Origin: Gemmatimonadales bacterium
GTDB lineage: Bacteria > Gemmatimonadota > Glassbacteria > GWA2-58-10
Direction: 5' to 3'
NCBI GenBank assembly: GCA_024278175.1
Contig: JAJRTS010000098.1
Coordinates: 1 to 43,272, forward strand
DNA: 43,272 nt
In this document: positions 25,037 to 33,431 of the stretch, in pieces
Layout of the letters: each line of letters begins with the position of its first letter
How positions within the stretch are numbered: position 1 is the first letter of the stretch
Translations under genes and position numbers: made by a program
Notes under the pieces: model-generated
The model's input: only the letters and a program-made list of their open reading frames with translations
The model's database searches: none
What the model was told of the DNA's origin: nothing

Positions 25037-26422
25037 GTGAGATCACTTCCCAGGGTTGCAGTTATCGGCCGGCCGAACGTGGGTAAATCCACTATGTTCA
25101 ATCGTCTGATCGGCAAGCGGGTAGCTATTGTGGACAGCACCCCGGGCGTGACCCGCGACAGAATATACGGCCGGGTGGAATGGAACGGCCGGCTGTTCGC
25201 GCTGATCGACACCGCCGGCATCATGGACGCGGTGGGCGAGGAATTCGGCGCCGAGTTACGGATGCAGGTCGATGCCGCGATCGACCAGGCCGATCTGCTG
25301 CTGTTTCTGGTCGATGCCAACGACGGGGTTACGGCCGGCGACGAGGAACTGGCCGGGTATCTTCGCCGCACAGGCAAGCCTGTTGTACTGGCGGTAAACA
25401 AGACCGACCTCAAGAACAGCGCCACCGCCGCCGATTTTCAGCGGTGGGGGTTCGAGCACGTAATGGAGGTCTCGGCCCTGCGCGGCAGCTCCAGCGGCGA
25501 TCTGCTGGACCTGATTGTCGAGTTGATGCCGGAGGGGCCGGGCAGCGATGAGCTGACCCCCGGCGAGGCGGTCCACCTGGCTGTGGTGGGGCGGCCCAAC
25601 GTGGGCAAAAGCTCCCTGGTCAACCGTCTGGCCGGCGAAGAACGCATGCTGGTCAGCGCTATTTCCGGCACTACCCGCGACCCTGTCGATACGACGATCA
25701 ATTTCGAGGGCCGCGAACTGGTGCTGATCGACACCGCCGGGCTGCGGCGCAAGATGAAGATGGCCAGGGGCCTGGACTACTACACGATGCTGCGCACGGT
25801 CAACTGTATCGAGCGCTGCGATGTGGCGCTGCTGATGGTCGATGCGGGCCAGGGCCTGCACCGTCAGGACCTGCGGGTTGTGGACATGGTGCTGGCCTCC
25901 GGTAAGAGCCTGGTGCTGGCGATGAACAAGTGGGACCTGGTCGGCGGTAAGCAGACCAACACCGCCGCCACTATCGAGAAAGAAATCAAGCTGGATTATC
26001 CTCATCTGGCCGACGTGCCGGTGATATTCATTTCCGCACTGACGGCTCAGCGAGTGGGAAAACTTGTATCGCTGGCCGTCAGCGTTGCCGAGCAGCGTGG
26101 GAAGCAGGTGCCCCGCGAGCAGTTGAACGATTTGCTGATCCGCGCCACCGAACGTCGCCAGCCCCCGGTGGTGGGCAAACGGCGGCTCAAGTTCTACGGT
26201 GGACGCCAGCGGGGCGGGGCGCCCCCGACTATCGAGGTGTTCGTCAATCACCCGGACATGGTTCCCGAGCATTACCGTCGCTATTTGCTTAACCGTATCC
26301 GGGAGGCATTCCCATTCCCCGGCACGCCGATCTGGCTGCATTTCGTCAAGAAGAACCCCGCGCGTAAGCGTTCGGGCGGACGGGTGGCCGCCGGGGGCAG
26401 ACGGAAAAAATCTTCAAGATAA
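25037..26422 (+). CDS. der: ribosome-assembly GTPase Der (EngA)
   Basis: The 461-residue product has two tandem GTPase domains. The first has GRPNVGKST, then TPGVTRD, DTAG and NKTD. The second has GRPNVGKSS, SGTTRD, DTAG and NKWD. A C-terminal KH-like domain (about 350-440) follows, and the end is a Lys/Arg-rich tail (RKRSGGRVAAGGRRKKSSR). This is the standard architecture of Der, which acts in 50S subunit maturation. The start GTG 25037 is preceded by AGGGGG. Confidence 0.96.
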   Translation: MRSLPRVAVIGRPNVGKSTMFNRLIGKRVAIVDSTPGVTRDRIYGRVEWNGRLFALIDTAGIMDAVGEEFGAELRMQVDAAIDQADLLLFLVDANDGVTAGDEELAGYLRRTGKPVVLAVNKTDLKNSATAADFQRWGFEHVMEVSALRGSSSGDLLDLIVELMPEGPGSDELTPGEAVHLAVVGRPNVGKSSLVNRLAGEERMLVSAISGTTRDPVDTTINFEGRELVLIDTAGLRRKMKMARGLDYYTMLRTVNCIERCDVALLMVDAGQGLHRQDLRVVDMVLASGKSLVLAMNKWDLVGGKQTNTAATIEKEIKLDYPHLADVPVIFISALTAQRVGKLVSLAVSVAEQRGKQVPREQLNDLLIRATERRQPPVVGKRRLKFYGGRQRGGAPPTIEVFVNHPDMVPEHYRRYLLNRIREAFPFPGTPIWLHFVKKNPARKRSGGRVAAGGRRKKSSR

Positions 26423-26438
26423 ACGTTAGCGGGCCAAA

Positions 26439-27068
26439 ATGTTTGTATCTTATTTCGCAGGGGCCGCGGTGGCGTTTATCGCCGGGGCGCTGCCGACCAG
26501 TTATCTGGCCGGGCGTGTGCTGCGCGGCATCGACCTTCGCCGGCACGGCAGCGGCAACCTTGGTGCGACCAACGTGTTGCGTGTGATGGGCACGTTGCCC
26601 GCGCTGCTGGTGCTGGCAGTGGACGTATTGAAAGGGTTCGCCCCGGTGTTCTGGCTACCTTCGCTGGCAGGTGGCCCCGGCGTGATAATGTTCCAGTGCG
26701 TACTGGGGCTTTGCGCGGTGGCGGGCCATGTGTTCAGCCCGTTTATCGGGTTCAAGGGCGGTAAGGGAGTGGCTACCGGTGCGGGTGTGGTGCTGGCGAT
26801 CAGCCCCGCCGCCATCGGGATCTGCATGCTTGTCTGGGCCTTGCTGTTCGCGGCGCTGCGCATAGTCTCGGTGGCGTCGCTGGCCGCGGCGCTGACGCTG
26901 CCCCTGGCTATTTTTATAACCGTGGATCGCACCACGGCCGGGTTCGGGACACTCCAGACATTCGGGTTGCTCGTGGCAGGTGGTGTGTTTATCACTCATC
27001 GCGCCAATATCGGCAGGCTGGTCAGGGGCGAGGAAAAGCGCCTGAGTCGCGGGGGTGGTTCGAAGTGA
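26439..27068 (+). CDS. plsY: acyl-phosphate glycerol-3-phosphate acyltransferase PlsY
   Basis: A 209-residue polytopic membrane protein with the three PlsY motifs: GSGNLGATNVLR, the lysine in DVLKGF, and GHVFSPFIGFKGGKGVATGAG. PlsY transfers the acyl group from acyl phosphate to glycerol-3-phosphate in the first step of phospholipid synthesis. It begins 16 bases after der and overlaps gpsA by four bases (GTGA at 27065-27068). PlsY thus lies beside the enzyme that makes its substrate. Confidence 0.95.
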   Translation: MFVSYFAGAAVAFIAGALPTSYLAGRVLRGIDLRRHGSGNLGATNVLRVMGTLPALLVLAVDVLKGFAPVFWLPSLAGGPGVIMFQCVLGLCAVAGHVFSPFIGFKGGKGVATGAGVVLAISPAAIGICMLVWALLFAALRIVSVASLAAALTLPLAIFITVDRTTAGFGTLQTFGLLVAGGVFITHRANIGRLVRGEEKRLSRGGGSK

Positions 27069-28069
27069 AGACAGCGGTGATTGGCGCGGGAAGCTGGGGC
27101 ACGACCCTGGCCGACCTGTTGGCGGCCAGGGGTGAACAAGTGATGCTCTGGGCCTGGGAGCCGGAAGTAGTGGAGCAGATTTGCTCCAAGCGACGTAATG
27201 AATTGTTTTTACCCGGTGTGGAGCTTAACGGGAACCTCAGGGCTACCAGCGAGCTTGCGCAGGCCGTTCAGGGCGCGGATGTGGTAGTTACCGTCTGCCC
27301 GACCCATGTTATGCGCGAGGTGCTGAGCCGGGCAGCCAGCAGCATGATTGATGGCGCGGTGCTGGTCAATGCCAGCAAGGGGATCGAACGCGGCTCGCTC
27401 AAGCGGATCAGCGAACTGGTGGAGGAGGTGTTGCCTCCGGAGAAGATCGGGGCTTACGTGGCACTTTCCGGCCCGAGTTTCGCCAGCGAGGTTGCAGGCC
27501 GTCTGCCCACGGTAATTACCGCCGCCAGCCATGACGAACAGGCTGCCGGGCTTGTACAGAAGTTGTTTTCGACCTCGTATTTCAGGGTTTACAAGCACGA
27601 CGACGTTGTGGGTGTTGAGCTGGGCGGGTCGCTGAAAAACGTAATCGCAATCGCCACCGGGATGATCGAGGGCGCCGGACTTGGCACCAACACCCGCGCA
27701 GCGTTGATCACCCGCGGCCTGGCCGAGATCAGACGCCTGGGGGTGGAACTGGGCGCCAGGGCGGCCACGTTTTCCGGTATCGCCGGCCTGGGTGATCTGG
27801 TGCTCACCTGCACCGGTGACTTGAGCCGTAACCGTACAATCGGTTTGCGGATAGGGCGCGGCGAATCGCTGACGCAGATTACCGGCGGAGCCGAGCGCAC
27901 GGTAGCCGAGGGGATTCGAACCACGGAATCGGCTTACGCGCTTGCCTGTAAGATGAAGGTGGAGATGCCGATTGTCGAGCAGGTGCACAGAATCCTGTTC
28001 GAGGGCCAGTCGGTTAAGCTGGCAATCAGCGAACTGATGAACCGGGAATTGAAGAAAGAAAACGAGTAG
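27065..28069 (+). CDS. gpsA: NAD(P)-dependent glycerol-3-phosphate dehydrogenase
   Basis: The 334-residue enzyme starts at GTG 27065, overlapping the plsY stop. The Rossmann motif IGAGSWGTTLADLLA, the SKGIE signature, LSGPSFASEV, and the catalytic region with GVELGGSLKNVIAIATG mark GpsA. It reduces dihydroxyacetone phosphate to glycerol-3-phosphate, which PlsY then acylates. Its length is normal and all blocks are intact. Translational coupling with plsY is implied by the overlap. Confidence 0.96.
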   Translation: MKTAVIGAGSWGTTLADLLAARGEQVMLWAWEPEVVEQICSKRRNELFLPGVELNGNLRATSELAQAVQGADVVVTVCPTHVMREVLSRAASSMIDGAVLVNASKGIERGSLKRISELVEEVLPPEKIGAYVALSGPSFASEVAGRLPTVITAASHDEQAAGLVQKLFSTSYFRVYKHDDVVGVELGGSLKNVIAIATGMIEGAGLGTNTRAALITRGLAEIRRLGVELGARAATFSGIAGLGDLVLTCTGDLSRNRTIGLRIGRGESLTQITGGAERTVAEGIRTTESAYALACKMKVEMPIVEQVHRILFEGQSVKLAISELMNRELKKENE

Positions 28070-28124
28070 CGCTCCTGCGCAGCCAGCCGAGCCGCAGGGA
28101 TGTAAAACCCACAACGGAGTCGCC

Positions 28125-28481
28125 ATGCCCGACATTTTTCCGGACAAGGAGTATTACTCGATCAGCGAGGTCTGCGAGATCACCGATCTCAAGGCCCATG
28201 TGCTGCGCTACTGGGAAACCCAGTTCAAGGTGCTCAGTCCCTCGAAAAACCGCGCAGGCAACCGGGCTTACCGCAAGAGCGACATCCAGGTGGGCCAGTT
28301 GATCAAGCACCTGCTCTACACCGAGATGTACACGATTGAGGGTGCCCAGCGTAAACTTCAGCAACTCAAGCAGATGCGCAAAAAGGGCGTGGACGCTCTT
28401 CCCGAGCAGGAGCGCAACCGCCGGGTGCTGGACGACGTGCGCCGTCAACTGGTGGAGCTCAGGGAGCTGATCAAAGGCTGA
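28125..28481 (+). CDS. MerR family transcriptional regulator
   Basis: A 118-residue protein with an N-terminal winged helix of the MerR type (YSISEVCEITDLKAHVLRYW, then NRAYRKSDI) and a short coiled-coil tail. It has no C-terminal effector domain or metal-binding cysteines. Short MerR-like proteins located directly after gpsA are common in diverse bacteria and their targets are unknown. A promoter for the downstream tRNA follows. Confidence 0.9.
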   Translation: MPDIFPDKEYYSISEVCEITDLKAHVLRYWETQFKVLSPSKNRAGNRAYRKSDIQVGQLIKHLLYTEMYTIEGAQRKLQQLKQMRKKGVDALPEQERNRRVLDDVRRQLVELRELIKG

Positions 28482-28541
28482 ATCGCACTGCACCGGCATT
28501 TTTTGTGGCGGGTTGCAAGACGCCGTAATTATCCGATACCC

Positions 28542-28570
28542 TTGTCAAATCATACCGAAGTCGATAGATT
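28542..28570 (+). promoter_or_regulatory. tRNA-Pro promoter
   Basis: TTGTCA (28542-28547) and TAGATT (28565-28570) are 17 bases apart and followed by a GC-rich discriminator. Transcription would start about 23 bases before the tRNA. Confidence 0.5.
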
Positions 28571-28599
28571 AAGGGCCGTTCCGCTTTAGGCAAAAATAT

Positions 28600-28676
28600 C
28601 GGGGCGTGGCGCAGTCCGGTAGCGCACCGGCATGGGGGGCCGGTGGTCGCTGGTTCAAATCCAGTCGCCCCGACCA
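28600..28676 (+). tRNA. tRNA-Pro (anticodon GGG)
   Basis: A 77-nt cloverleaf. The acceptor stem is CGGGGCG with CGCCCCG, the discriminator is A and CCA is encoded. The anticodon stem CCGGC/GCCGG holds the loop ATGGGGG, so the anticodon is GGG. The T arm is CTGGTTCAAATCCAG. Its 3' end is the likely integration target of the element that begins just downstream. Confidence 0.96.
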
Positions 28677-28685
28677 TATATAGCA

Positions 28686-28761
28686 AGGAGTTACGCGTTT
28701 CGCTGACACAGTTGGCCGGTGGTCAACCCCCGATTTGTGTCAGTTTGTGTCAGCAACTCCT
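28686..28761. other. probable integrase arm sites at the left attachment end
   Basis: A tandem 10-bp repeat TTTGTGTCAG occupies 28734-28753. An inverted copy, CTGACACA, lies at 28703-28710, and an outer AGGAGTT (28686-28692) pairs with AACTCCT (28755-28761). This symmetrical block lies between the tRNA 3' end and the integrase coding region, and overlaps the last integrase codons. The 10-bp spacing suits protein binding on one helix face, as in arm-type sites. The role is inference. Confidence 0.4.
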
Positions 28762-29881
28762 GAGATTCAGCCCTGACGGGGTTCTCGTCAGGGCTTTTTT
28801 TATTTCTGATCCGGGGCATCACATCCAGCACGCCTCCAACCGAAACTCTGTCTAGGTAAGCATACCTGTCAGTTGTATCCCGGTCCGTGTGACCCAACAG
28901 GGGCCTCAGCACGTCGAGGCTCACACCGGCCTGATGTAGCCAGGTGGCAAACACGTGGCGCAGGTCGTGAAAGCGCAACCGGGTATTACCGACCCTCAAC
29001 CCGAGCTTGTCAACTGCCCTGCTATACGTCCGGTTGATCGAATAATACCGGGTACCGGTATCGAGGTTGAGAAACACGTAGCCGGTTTGCCTTTCTCCAA
29101 TCACTCGCTTTAATACTTCAACCGCCTTCGCGCCCAGCGGGAAAATTTCTTCCCTGCCGCCTTTTATCAACAACGTTACCACGCCGGTCTCTTTCAGGTC
29201 GTGGAATCGGATTTGCCCGATTTTCAGTCCCAAGATGTTCTCTTTCCGAAAGCCCGTGTAGATAGCGAACTCCGCTATGTCGTCCAGCGGGTGAGGCAAC
29301 GCATCCAGCAAAGCTGCTGCCTGCTTGGGACTCACATTGACCCTTCTCTTGCCGTCCTCCTTGAGCAGCTTCAATCCCTGTAAAGGATTAAAGGGCAAAA
29401 TGTCCCATTCAACAGAACGTGAAAGCATACCACGAAGAAAAGCTGCTTCTCTGTTTACAGTAGCGGCCATTACCCCGTCATACTTCATCCGAGCATGCAT
29501 GTAATCCAGCACCAGTTTCTTTGAAATCCGCCCGAGATGAACATCAGCCAACTCAGGGCATCGCCTGATGTTTTTGAGCATATCATGGTATCGGGCCTGC
29601 ATCTTGATGCTTTGGTTCATACCGTGCCGTTCCATGAATTCCGGGAAGAAATCCACCAGCGAAACCTGCCGTGCCTGCTCTTTCTGGTGAGCACGCTCCA
29701 ATTCGCGCTCAGGGTCTTTGCTCTCAATCAGCCAGTCGGTAAACTTAATCGAGAGCCTATGGGCTAACTGGGAATCTGACCCTACAGACAGTCTCCTCCT
29801 GCGGCCATCCGGTGCGTAGTAGTAGAGCTGATAGTTTTTCCCGCGTTTAACGATCTGCACGGGCTTGATTCTTATATCCAT
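28691..29881 (-). CDS. tyrosine recombinase (integrase)
   Basis: The start ATG 29881 follows GGAGGGG and gives 396 residues. An N-terminal arm-binding region and a SAM-like core-binding domain (about 70-165) precede the catalytic domain. Its active-site residues are all visible: Arg212 (TGFRKEN), Lys240, His305 and Arg308 (FHDLRH), His331 (LLGHTDRDT) and the nucleophile Tyr340. It is therefore probably active. Its 3' end faces tRNA-Pro, the classic arrangement for an element integrated at a tRNA gene. A small HTH protein just upstream probably controls excision. Confidence 0.93.
   Translation of the reverse strand: MDIRIKPVQIVKRGKNYQLYYYAPDGRRRRLSVGSDSQLAHRLSIKFTDWLIESKDPERELERAHQKEQARQVSLVDFFPEFMERHGMNQSIKMQARYHDMLKNIRRCPELADVHLGRISKKLVLDYMHARMKYDGVMAATVNREAAFLRGMLSRSVEWDILPFNPLQGLKLLKEDGKRRVNVSPKQAAALLDALPHPLDDIAEFAIYTGFRKENILGLKIGQIRFHDLKETGVVTLLIKGGREEIFPLGAKAVEVLKRVIGERQTGYVFLNLDTGTRYYSINRTYSRAVDKLGLRVGNTRLRFHDLRHVFATWLHQAGVSLDVLRPLLGHTDRDTTDRYAYLDRVSVGGVLDVMPRIRNKKSPDENPVRAESQELLTQTDTNRGLTTGQLCQRNA
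28769..28805 (+). terminator. rho-independent terminator for tRNA-Pro, inside the integrase 3' end
   Basis: AGCCCTGACG (28769-28778) pairs perfectly with CGTCAGGGCT (28786-28795), followed by a T-rich run on the plus strand. It would end the tRNA-Pro transcript and shield it from antisense to the integrase. It overlaps the final codons of the minus-strand integrase gene. Confidence 0.85.
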
Positions 29882-29936
29882 ACGCCCCTCCACTCCAGCG
29901 CATGGATGCTGCAAATGAAAGCTACAAGAAACCTGG

Positions 29937-30236
29937 TCATGTTTCAAGCTCCAGTTCTTTTTGCAGTAATCCGCTACGTGGTAGAAGAGTGATTTTTCTA
30001 TTTTCAGACTTCTCTTTCTTTTTCTCAGCAGGCTGGTTGTAATGACCGTCCAAAAAGGCTTCTAAGTCCGCCAGCCGAATACGCCTGAACCTGTGCGAGC
30101 CGTTGCCCCGACCAGGAAGCTCCTCAACGGGCAGCAGCTTCCTTGTAAGCCAGCTCTCCACTGTTCCCCGGCTGACACAGGCATACCTCGCAGCCTCAGC
30201 TACTGACAATGCTCTTTTTTCTTTCAGCTTAATCAT
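29937..30236 (-). CDS. excisionase-like helix-turn-helix protein
   Basis: The 99-residue product begins MIKLKEKRALSVAEAARYAC at ATG 30236. Its winged-helix/HTH segment (SRGTVESWLTRKLLPV, then HRFRRIRLADLEAFL) resembles the MerR-like DNA-binding fold of Xis/AlpA proteins. A Lys/Glu-rich tail follows. The start overlaps the stop of the upstream ATPase gene by eight bases, so it is translationally coupled. The position between ATPase and integrase supports a role as recombination directionality factor, though a transcription regulator role is also possible. Confidence 0.75.
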   Translation of the reverse strand: MIKLKEKRALSVAEAARYACVSRGTVESWLTRKLLPVEELPGRGNGSHRFRRIRLADLEAFLDGHYNQPAEKKKEKSENRKITLLPRSGLLQKELELET

Positions 30237-32268
30237 TGCACTCTTCGGCAAAATATTTCTTTATCTCGACAGCCAATTCTTCCAGCAGCAATACTCTTAC
30301 CTTGCCCTGTTTCAGTATCCTGGCAGCAAGCTGCTCATTGCATTTGCTGCGCATGGCATCGGTTTTCACCGCCAGCCAGACCTCGCCAAAGCCCTTGGCA
30401 AAATTCCTCTCGATGTTGGTGAGGATATTGGAATCGTGCAGGGTTATCTCCACAGCGATATCCTTTCCATCGCCTTTTGATATGGAGATATCACAGCTCA
30501 TGTCCTCTACTTTTGCTTTCACTCCCGGAATCTGCTTTGCCAGGTGAAGCGCATAGTATTGCCACCATCTGTGCGCGTGACTTCCTTTGCCGCGTTTTGA
30601 AGATATTCCCAGATGTACAACTGCTTTTTCCGTCAGCCTGAGCATAACGGTGGGCTTTCCCCGCTTGCCGGTTCTTATTTTCACCTCATCAAGAAGCCCA
30701 AGCCGGACTAACCTGGCCTTGGCTTTAACTGCCCTATTTCGAGAGAGCGAGCAGTTGCGATAGTGGTCCTCGGTGTGCTCCCAGGGTCTGGCCTGCACAT
30801 CTTTCAACAGGATTTCACATGCTTCGTCAAGCTGATTTTCATCTTTTTGCTTTGTCTTAGCAGCTTCTGGTTTACTGCCCATAGCCACCTCTGTCTTCTC
30901 CTTCACGACCATGACGCTATCGTTAAGCTCTTCCCAAATGGGGCGCATCAGCTTTTCCATTTCCTCATTGGATGGCGGCGTATTGTCTATCTCGTTGACC
31001 AGGATGTGCACAGGCTCGGTATACCCAAGGGCAGTTTTGAAAAGAGCCTCTCCCGGTGGAATGTGTCGAAGCTTGTCTCCCTGTTCTTGTGTCAATCCCA
31101 TACAATTGCGCATCCCATCAACTTCTGGTCCACCGACATGAAAACAGATATGGGAGCAGGTGTTGGAAAGCATCTCGGTGATTATCTTGGTAACAGGGTT
31201 CTGGCAGAGGACCACCAGACCGAGGCCGTAGGACCTGGCTTGAGTTGCCAGAATTGCCACAGTAGGAGTCCTGCCCCTTAGCTCCAGGGCCTTTGAGAAT
31301 ATCGCCCCCTGAGCTTCGTCAAAGTAGAGCAGGTGCGACAGACCGCGAGATGGATTATAGGTTTTGAACAGCGACAGCTTCATGATTATGAGCGGAACTA
31401 ATAATTTTATGGCTACGCTACTAATCCCTCCCACCTCAAAGATCACCGACCGGTTAAAGAGCAAATTGAAAAAATCCTTCCGGCAATCCAAAACCTCTCT
31501 GAGAGATGTCAGGGTGCTATTCAGCCGGGTTTCGATTGTTTCTATATAGGTCTGGCGACGAGAGAAGGATTTTCTCTTCTCCGAAAGAATGGAATCAGAC
31601 AGCATCTTGAAAGTAGGAAATTCCACCCTCTCGAACATCTTTTCCACATGCTCGGCTATCACCCCTTGCGAAGCGTCGAAAACCGAAAAGCTATCGGCGA
31701 TAACTTCAATCGCTTGCTCCATAACTGCCCTTCGAGGCACGCCGACAATAGGACCGAACGGATTGAGCTTCAACTGGGATAACGTGACAAGCACAGAATT
31801 AGGGAATTTTTTTAGCTGATACTGGAAATCCCCCATTTTAGTCTTGGGATCAATTTTCCACTCATGGATTTCTCCTTCCTGCTGGACTGACTCGGATAGG
31901 GCATTAAGGCAATTTGTCTTGCCGAATCCGGTCTGGCCCGGAATCAAAGTGTGCAGGTTGAGGGCAGTTATACTCAGCCCCACCGGGATATCAGAATCCA
32001 TGACCCGGCCTATGTTGTAGGTGCCTTGCAACGCTTCCAGGTCATCTTTAGCCACTGTTTTTTTGAACACCTGGTTGAGCATGGAAGGAAAGCCCTCGGA
32101 AGATATCACACGCCGCACAAGATGTTGATAGCGCCATTCATCCCACCTGGTTCCCAGCTTCTCCAACTCCAGCAACAGCCAATCCTCACGGTCCAGCCCG
32201 GCCTGGCCAGCCAGATTTATCAGTTCCACAAGCTGATCCAACTCGTTATTTTCACTCTGGAAATACAC
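30229..32268 (-). CDS. FtsK/HerA-superfamily ATPase with winged helix and nuclease-like C-terminus
   Basis: A 679-residue protein. An N-terminal helical part (1-95) precedes the P-loop ATPase, with Walker A GQTGFGKTN at 111-119 and Walker B LLYFDEAQG at 313-321. The later motifs LATQARSYGLGLVVLCQNP and CFHVGGPEVDGMRNCMGL are of the HerA/VirB4/TrwB style. After a charged linker (about 470) comes a probable winged helix (SLSRNRAVKAKARLVRLGLL). The end (about 585-660) has CDISISKGDGKDIAVEIT, which resembles a PD-(D/E)xK core but lacks the expected Lys. Such ATPases pump DNA in conjugation, packaging or repair. Next to Int and Xis, a DNA-transfer role is most likely, but this exact fusion is not one I can name. 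Confidence 0.8.
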   Translation of the reverse strand: MYFQSENNELDQLVELINLAGQAGLDREDWLLLELEKLGTRWDEWRYQHLVRRVISSEGFPSMLNQVFKKTVAKDDLEALQGTYNIGRVMDSDIPVGLSITALNLHTLIPGQTGFGKTNCLNALSESVQQEGEIHEWKIDPKTKMGDFQYQLKKFPNSVLVTLSQLKLNPFGPIVGVPRRAVMEQAIEVIADSFSVFDASQGVIAEHVEKMFERVEFPTFKMLSDSILSEKRKSFSRRQTYIETIETRLNSTLTSLREVLDCRKDFFNLLFNRSVIFEVGGISSVAIKLLVPLIIMKLSLFKTYNPSRGLSHLLYFDEAQGAIFSKALELRGRTPTVAILATQARSYGLGLVVLCQNPVTKIITEMLSNTCSHICFHVGGPEVDGMRNCMGLTQEQGDKLRHIPPGEALFKTALGYTEPVHILVNEIDNTPPSNEEMEKLMRPIWEELNDSVMVVKEKTEVAMGSKPEAAKTKQKDENQLDEACEILLKDVQARPWEHTEDHYRNCSLSRNRAVKAKARLVRLGLLDEVKIRTGKRGKPTVMLRLTEKAVVHLGISSKRGKGSHAHRWWQYYALHLAKQIPGVKAKVEDMSCDISISKGDGKDIAVEITLHDSNILTNIERNFAKGFGEVWLAVKTDAMRSKCNEQLAARILKQGKVRVLLLEELAVEIKKYFAEECND

Positions 32269-32404
32269 GGAAAAATCCTTTCTCGAATTATGTTTAGATA
32301 CCGGCTTCTTTTAATACTTTAAACCAATATCTAATTCATCAATCCACCCCAAACCCTCTAATACCAACACTCTAATAACATTTAACAGACAAAACCTAAA
32401 TCAA

Positions 32405-33007
32405 CTAATAATCTCTACCTCTCTCCAACTCCCTCATCCTCTCCAACTGCCTCGCAATCTCCCTTTCATCAACCATCACAATCTCGTCTTCATCACCCTC
32501 CAGGCCGCGCCGAGCATCCTGCGAGGCGCGGGGAGCGCCAAACTCCACGCCCGTCACCTGAGACACACAGAACCCCAACACCGAAATCCCAACCCAACCA
32601 ACCTGCAACAACCTCCCCACCAACCAACACCCCCAACTCCTCCTACAGAACGAAACATCCTTCATTTTCCAGACAACACTATGAGAAAGACAGTTTATCC
32701 TTTTGCATATGAAACACCGATGCAGAACAGCAGAACTCCCATTGAGCATGCATCCACACCCGGAGCAGACCACAACGTCCTTCACGCTACCAAACACCCT
32801 ACCGGAGCTATCGACTTCTGAGAACAAGGATGAGACCGTCAGCCCCTTAACCACCTCGTTACGCCGCTGCCCGGTGATATGAACCTTGCCATCGATTATC
32901 ACGCCAAAGCGCGTCACGTCATGACCCTGCCCCATAGCGCTACGCTGAACCACCTTGCGGGCCACATCCTCCATCCGCTGCCGACTACTGCCGCCTTTTC
33001 CAAACAT
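32405..33007 (-). CDS. cysteine-rich membrane protein of unknown function
   Basis: ATG 33007, with GAGG six bases upstream, is preferred over the overlapping TTG 33019; this gives 200 residues. Cysteines at 81, 84, 86, 98, 101 and 106 (CSGCGC and CFICKRINC) look like a treble-clef or zinc-ribbon site. A hydrophobic helix follows (about 120-142, GWVGISVLGFCV), then an acidic, helical tail (DEREIARQLERMRELERG). No family is recognised. A 7-bp GC-rich palindrome (32505-32531) inside the gene is unlike its AT-richer surroundings. A 136-base AT-rich gap separates it from the ATPase gene. It may be a membrane-attached adaptor. Confidence 0.65.
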   Translation of the reverse strand: MFGKGGSSRQRMEDVARKVVQRSAMGQGHDVTRFGVIIDGKVHITGQRRNEVVKGLTVSSLFSEVDSSGRVFGSVKDVVVCSGCGCMLNGSSAVLHRCFICKRINCLSHSVVWKMKDVSFCRRSWGCWLVGRLLQVGWVGISVLGFCVSQVTGVEFGAPRASQDARRGLEGDEDEIVMVDEREIARQLERMRELERGRDY

Positions 33008-33015
33008 AGCAGACC

Positions 33016-33402
33016 TCAACTGAAGAAAAGGTTGAAAACTATTATGAAAACCAAGAGAGCAAAACCGCTGCCGAAAATCTTATCTCCAGGACCCGGAGGA
33101 GAACCATACTCACTTCCCGCCAACTCCCTCAATCCCAGAAAACCAATCACTCGCACACCCAGAAAAATCCCGCCGAACACAGGCAACAGGGTCAGCAGGC
33201 ATAGGCTTACCACCATTGCATTACCATACTCCACGCCAAACAACTCGATAGCCTGGGTAAGGACAGGGTGAAAGGCTCCATATGCCGCAAACGATATGAA
33301 GCCCGACAGACCAACAACCAACAGAATAGAGAGCCGAAAAATCCCGATGAAGCCGCCCACTACTGCACTTGCCACACCAAGTGAAACACTCAAGACAGAC
33401 AT
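33016..33402 (-). CDS. small polytopic membrane protein
   Basis: ATG 33402 behind GGGAGG gives 128 residues; the frame is open 12 codons further up, but without a ribosome site. Three or four hydrophobic segments are clear: SVLSVSLGVASAVVGGFIGI, ILLVVGLSGFISFAAYGAF, MVVSLCLLTLLPVFGGIFLG and a final ALLVFIIVFNLFF. No family is recognised. It lies in the run of small minus-strand genes and just overlaps the alternative start of the next gene, so coupling is likely. A channel or anchoring part of an element-encoded envelope complex is a guess. Confidence 0.65.
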   Translation of the reverse strand: MSVLSVSLGVASAVVGGFIGIFRLSILLVVGLSGFISFAAYGAFHPVLTQAIELFGVEYGNAMVVSLCLLTLLPVFGGIFLGVRVIGFLGLRELAGSEYGSPPGPGDKIFGSGFALLVFIIVFNLFFS

Positions 33403-33431
33403 GGAAAACCTCCCAAAAAGAGAATGAAAAA

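Noticed and set aside
28471-28686. Minus-strand 71-codon frame opening MLYMVGATGFEPATTGPPC
   Set aside because: It is the well-known false protein produced by reading the antisense of a tRNA gene; the tRNA-Pro explains the sequence.
28686-28761. CRISPR-like direct repeats
   Set aside because: Only two 10-bp units with no spacers; better explained as integrase arm sites.
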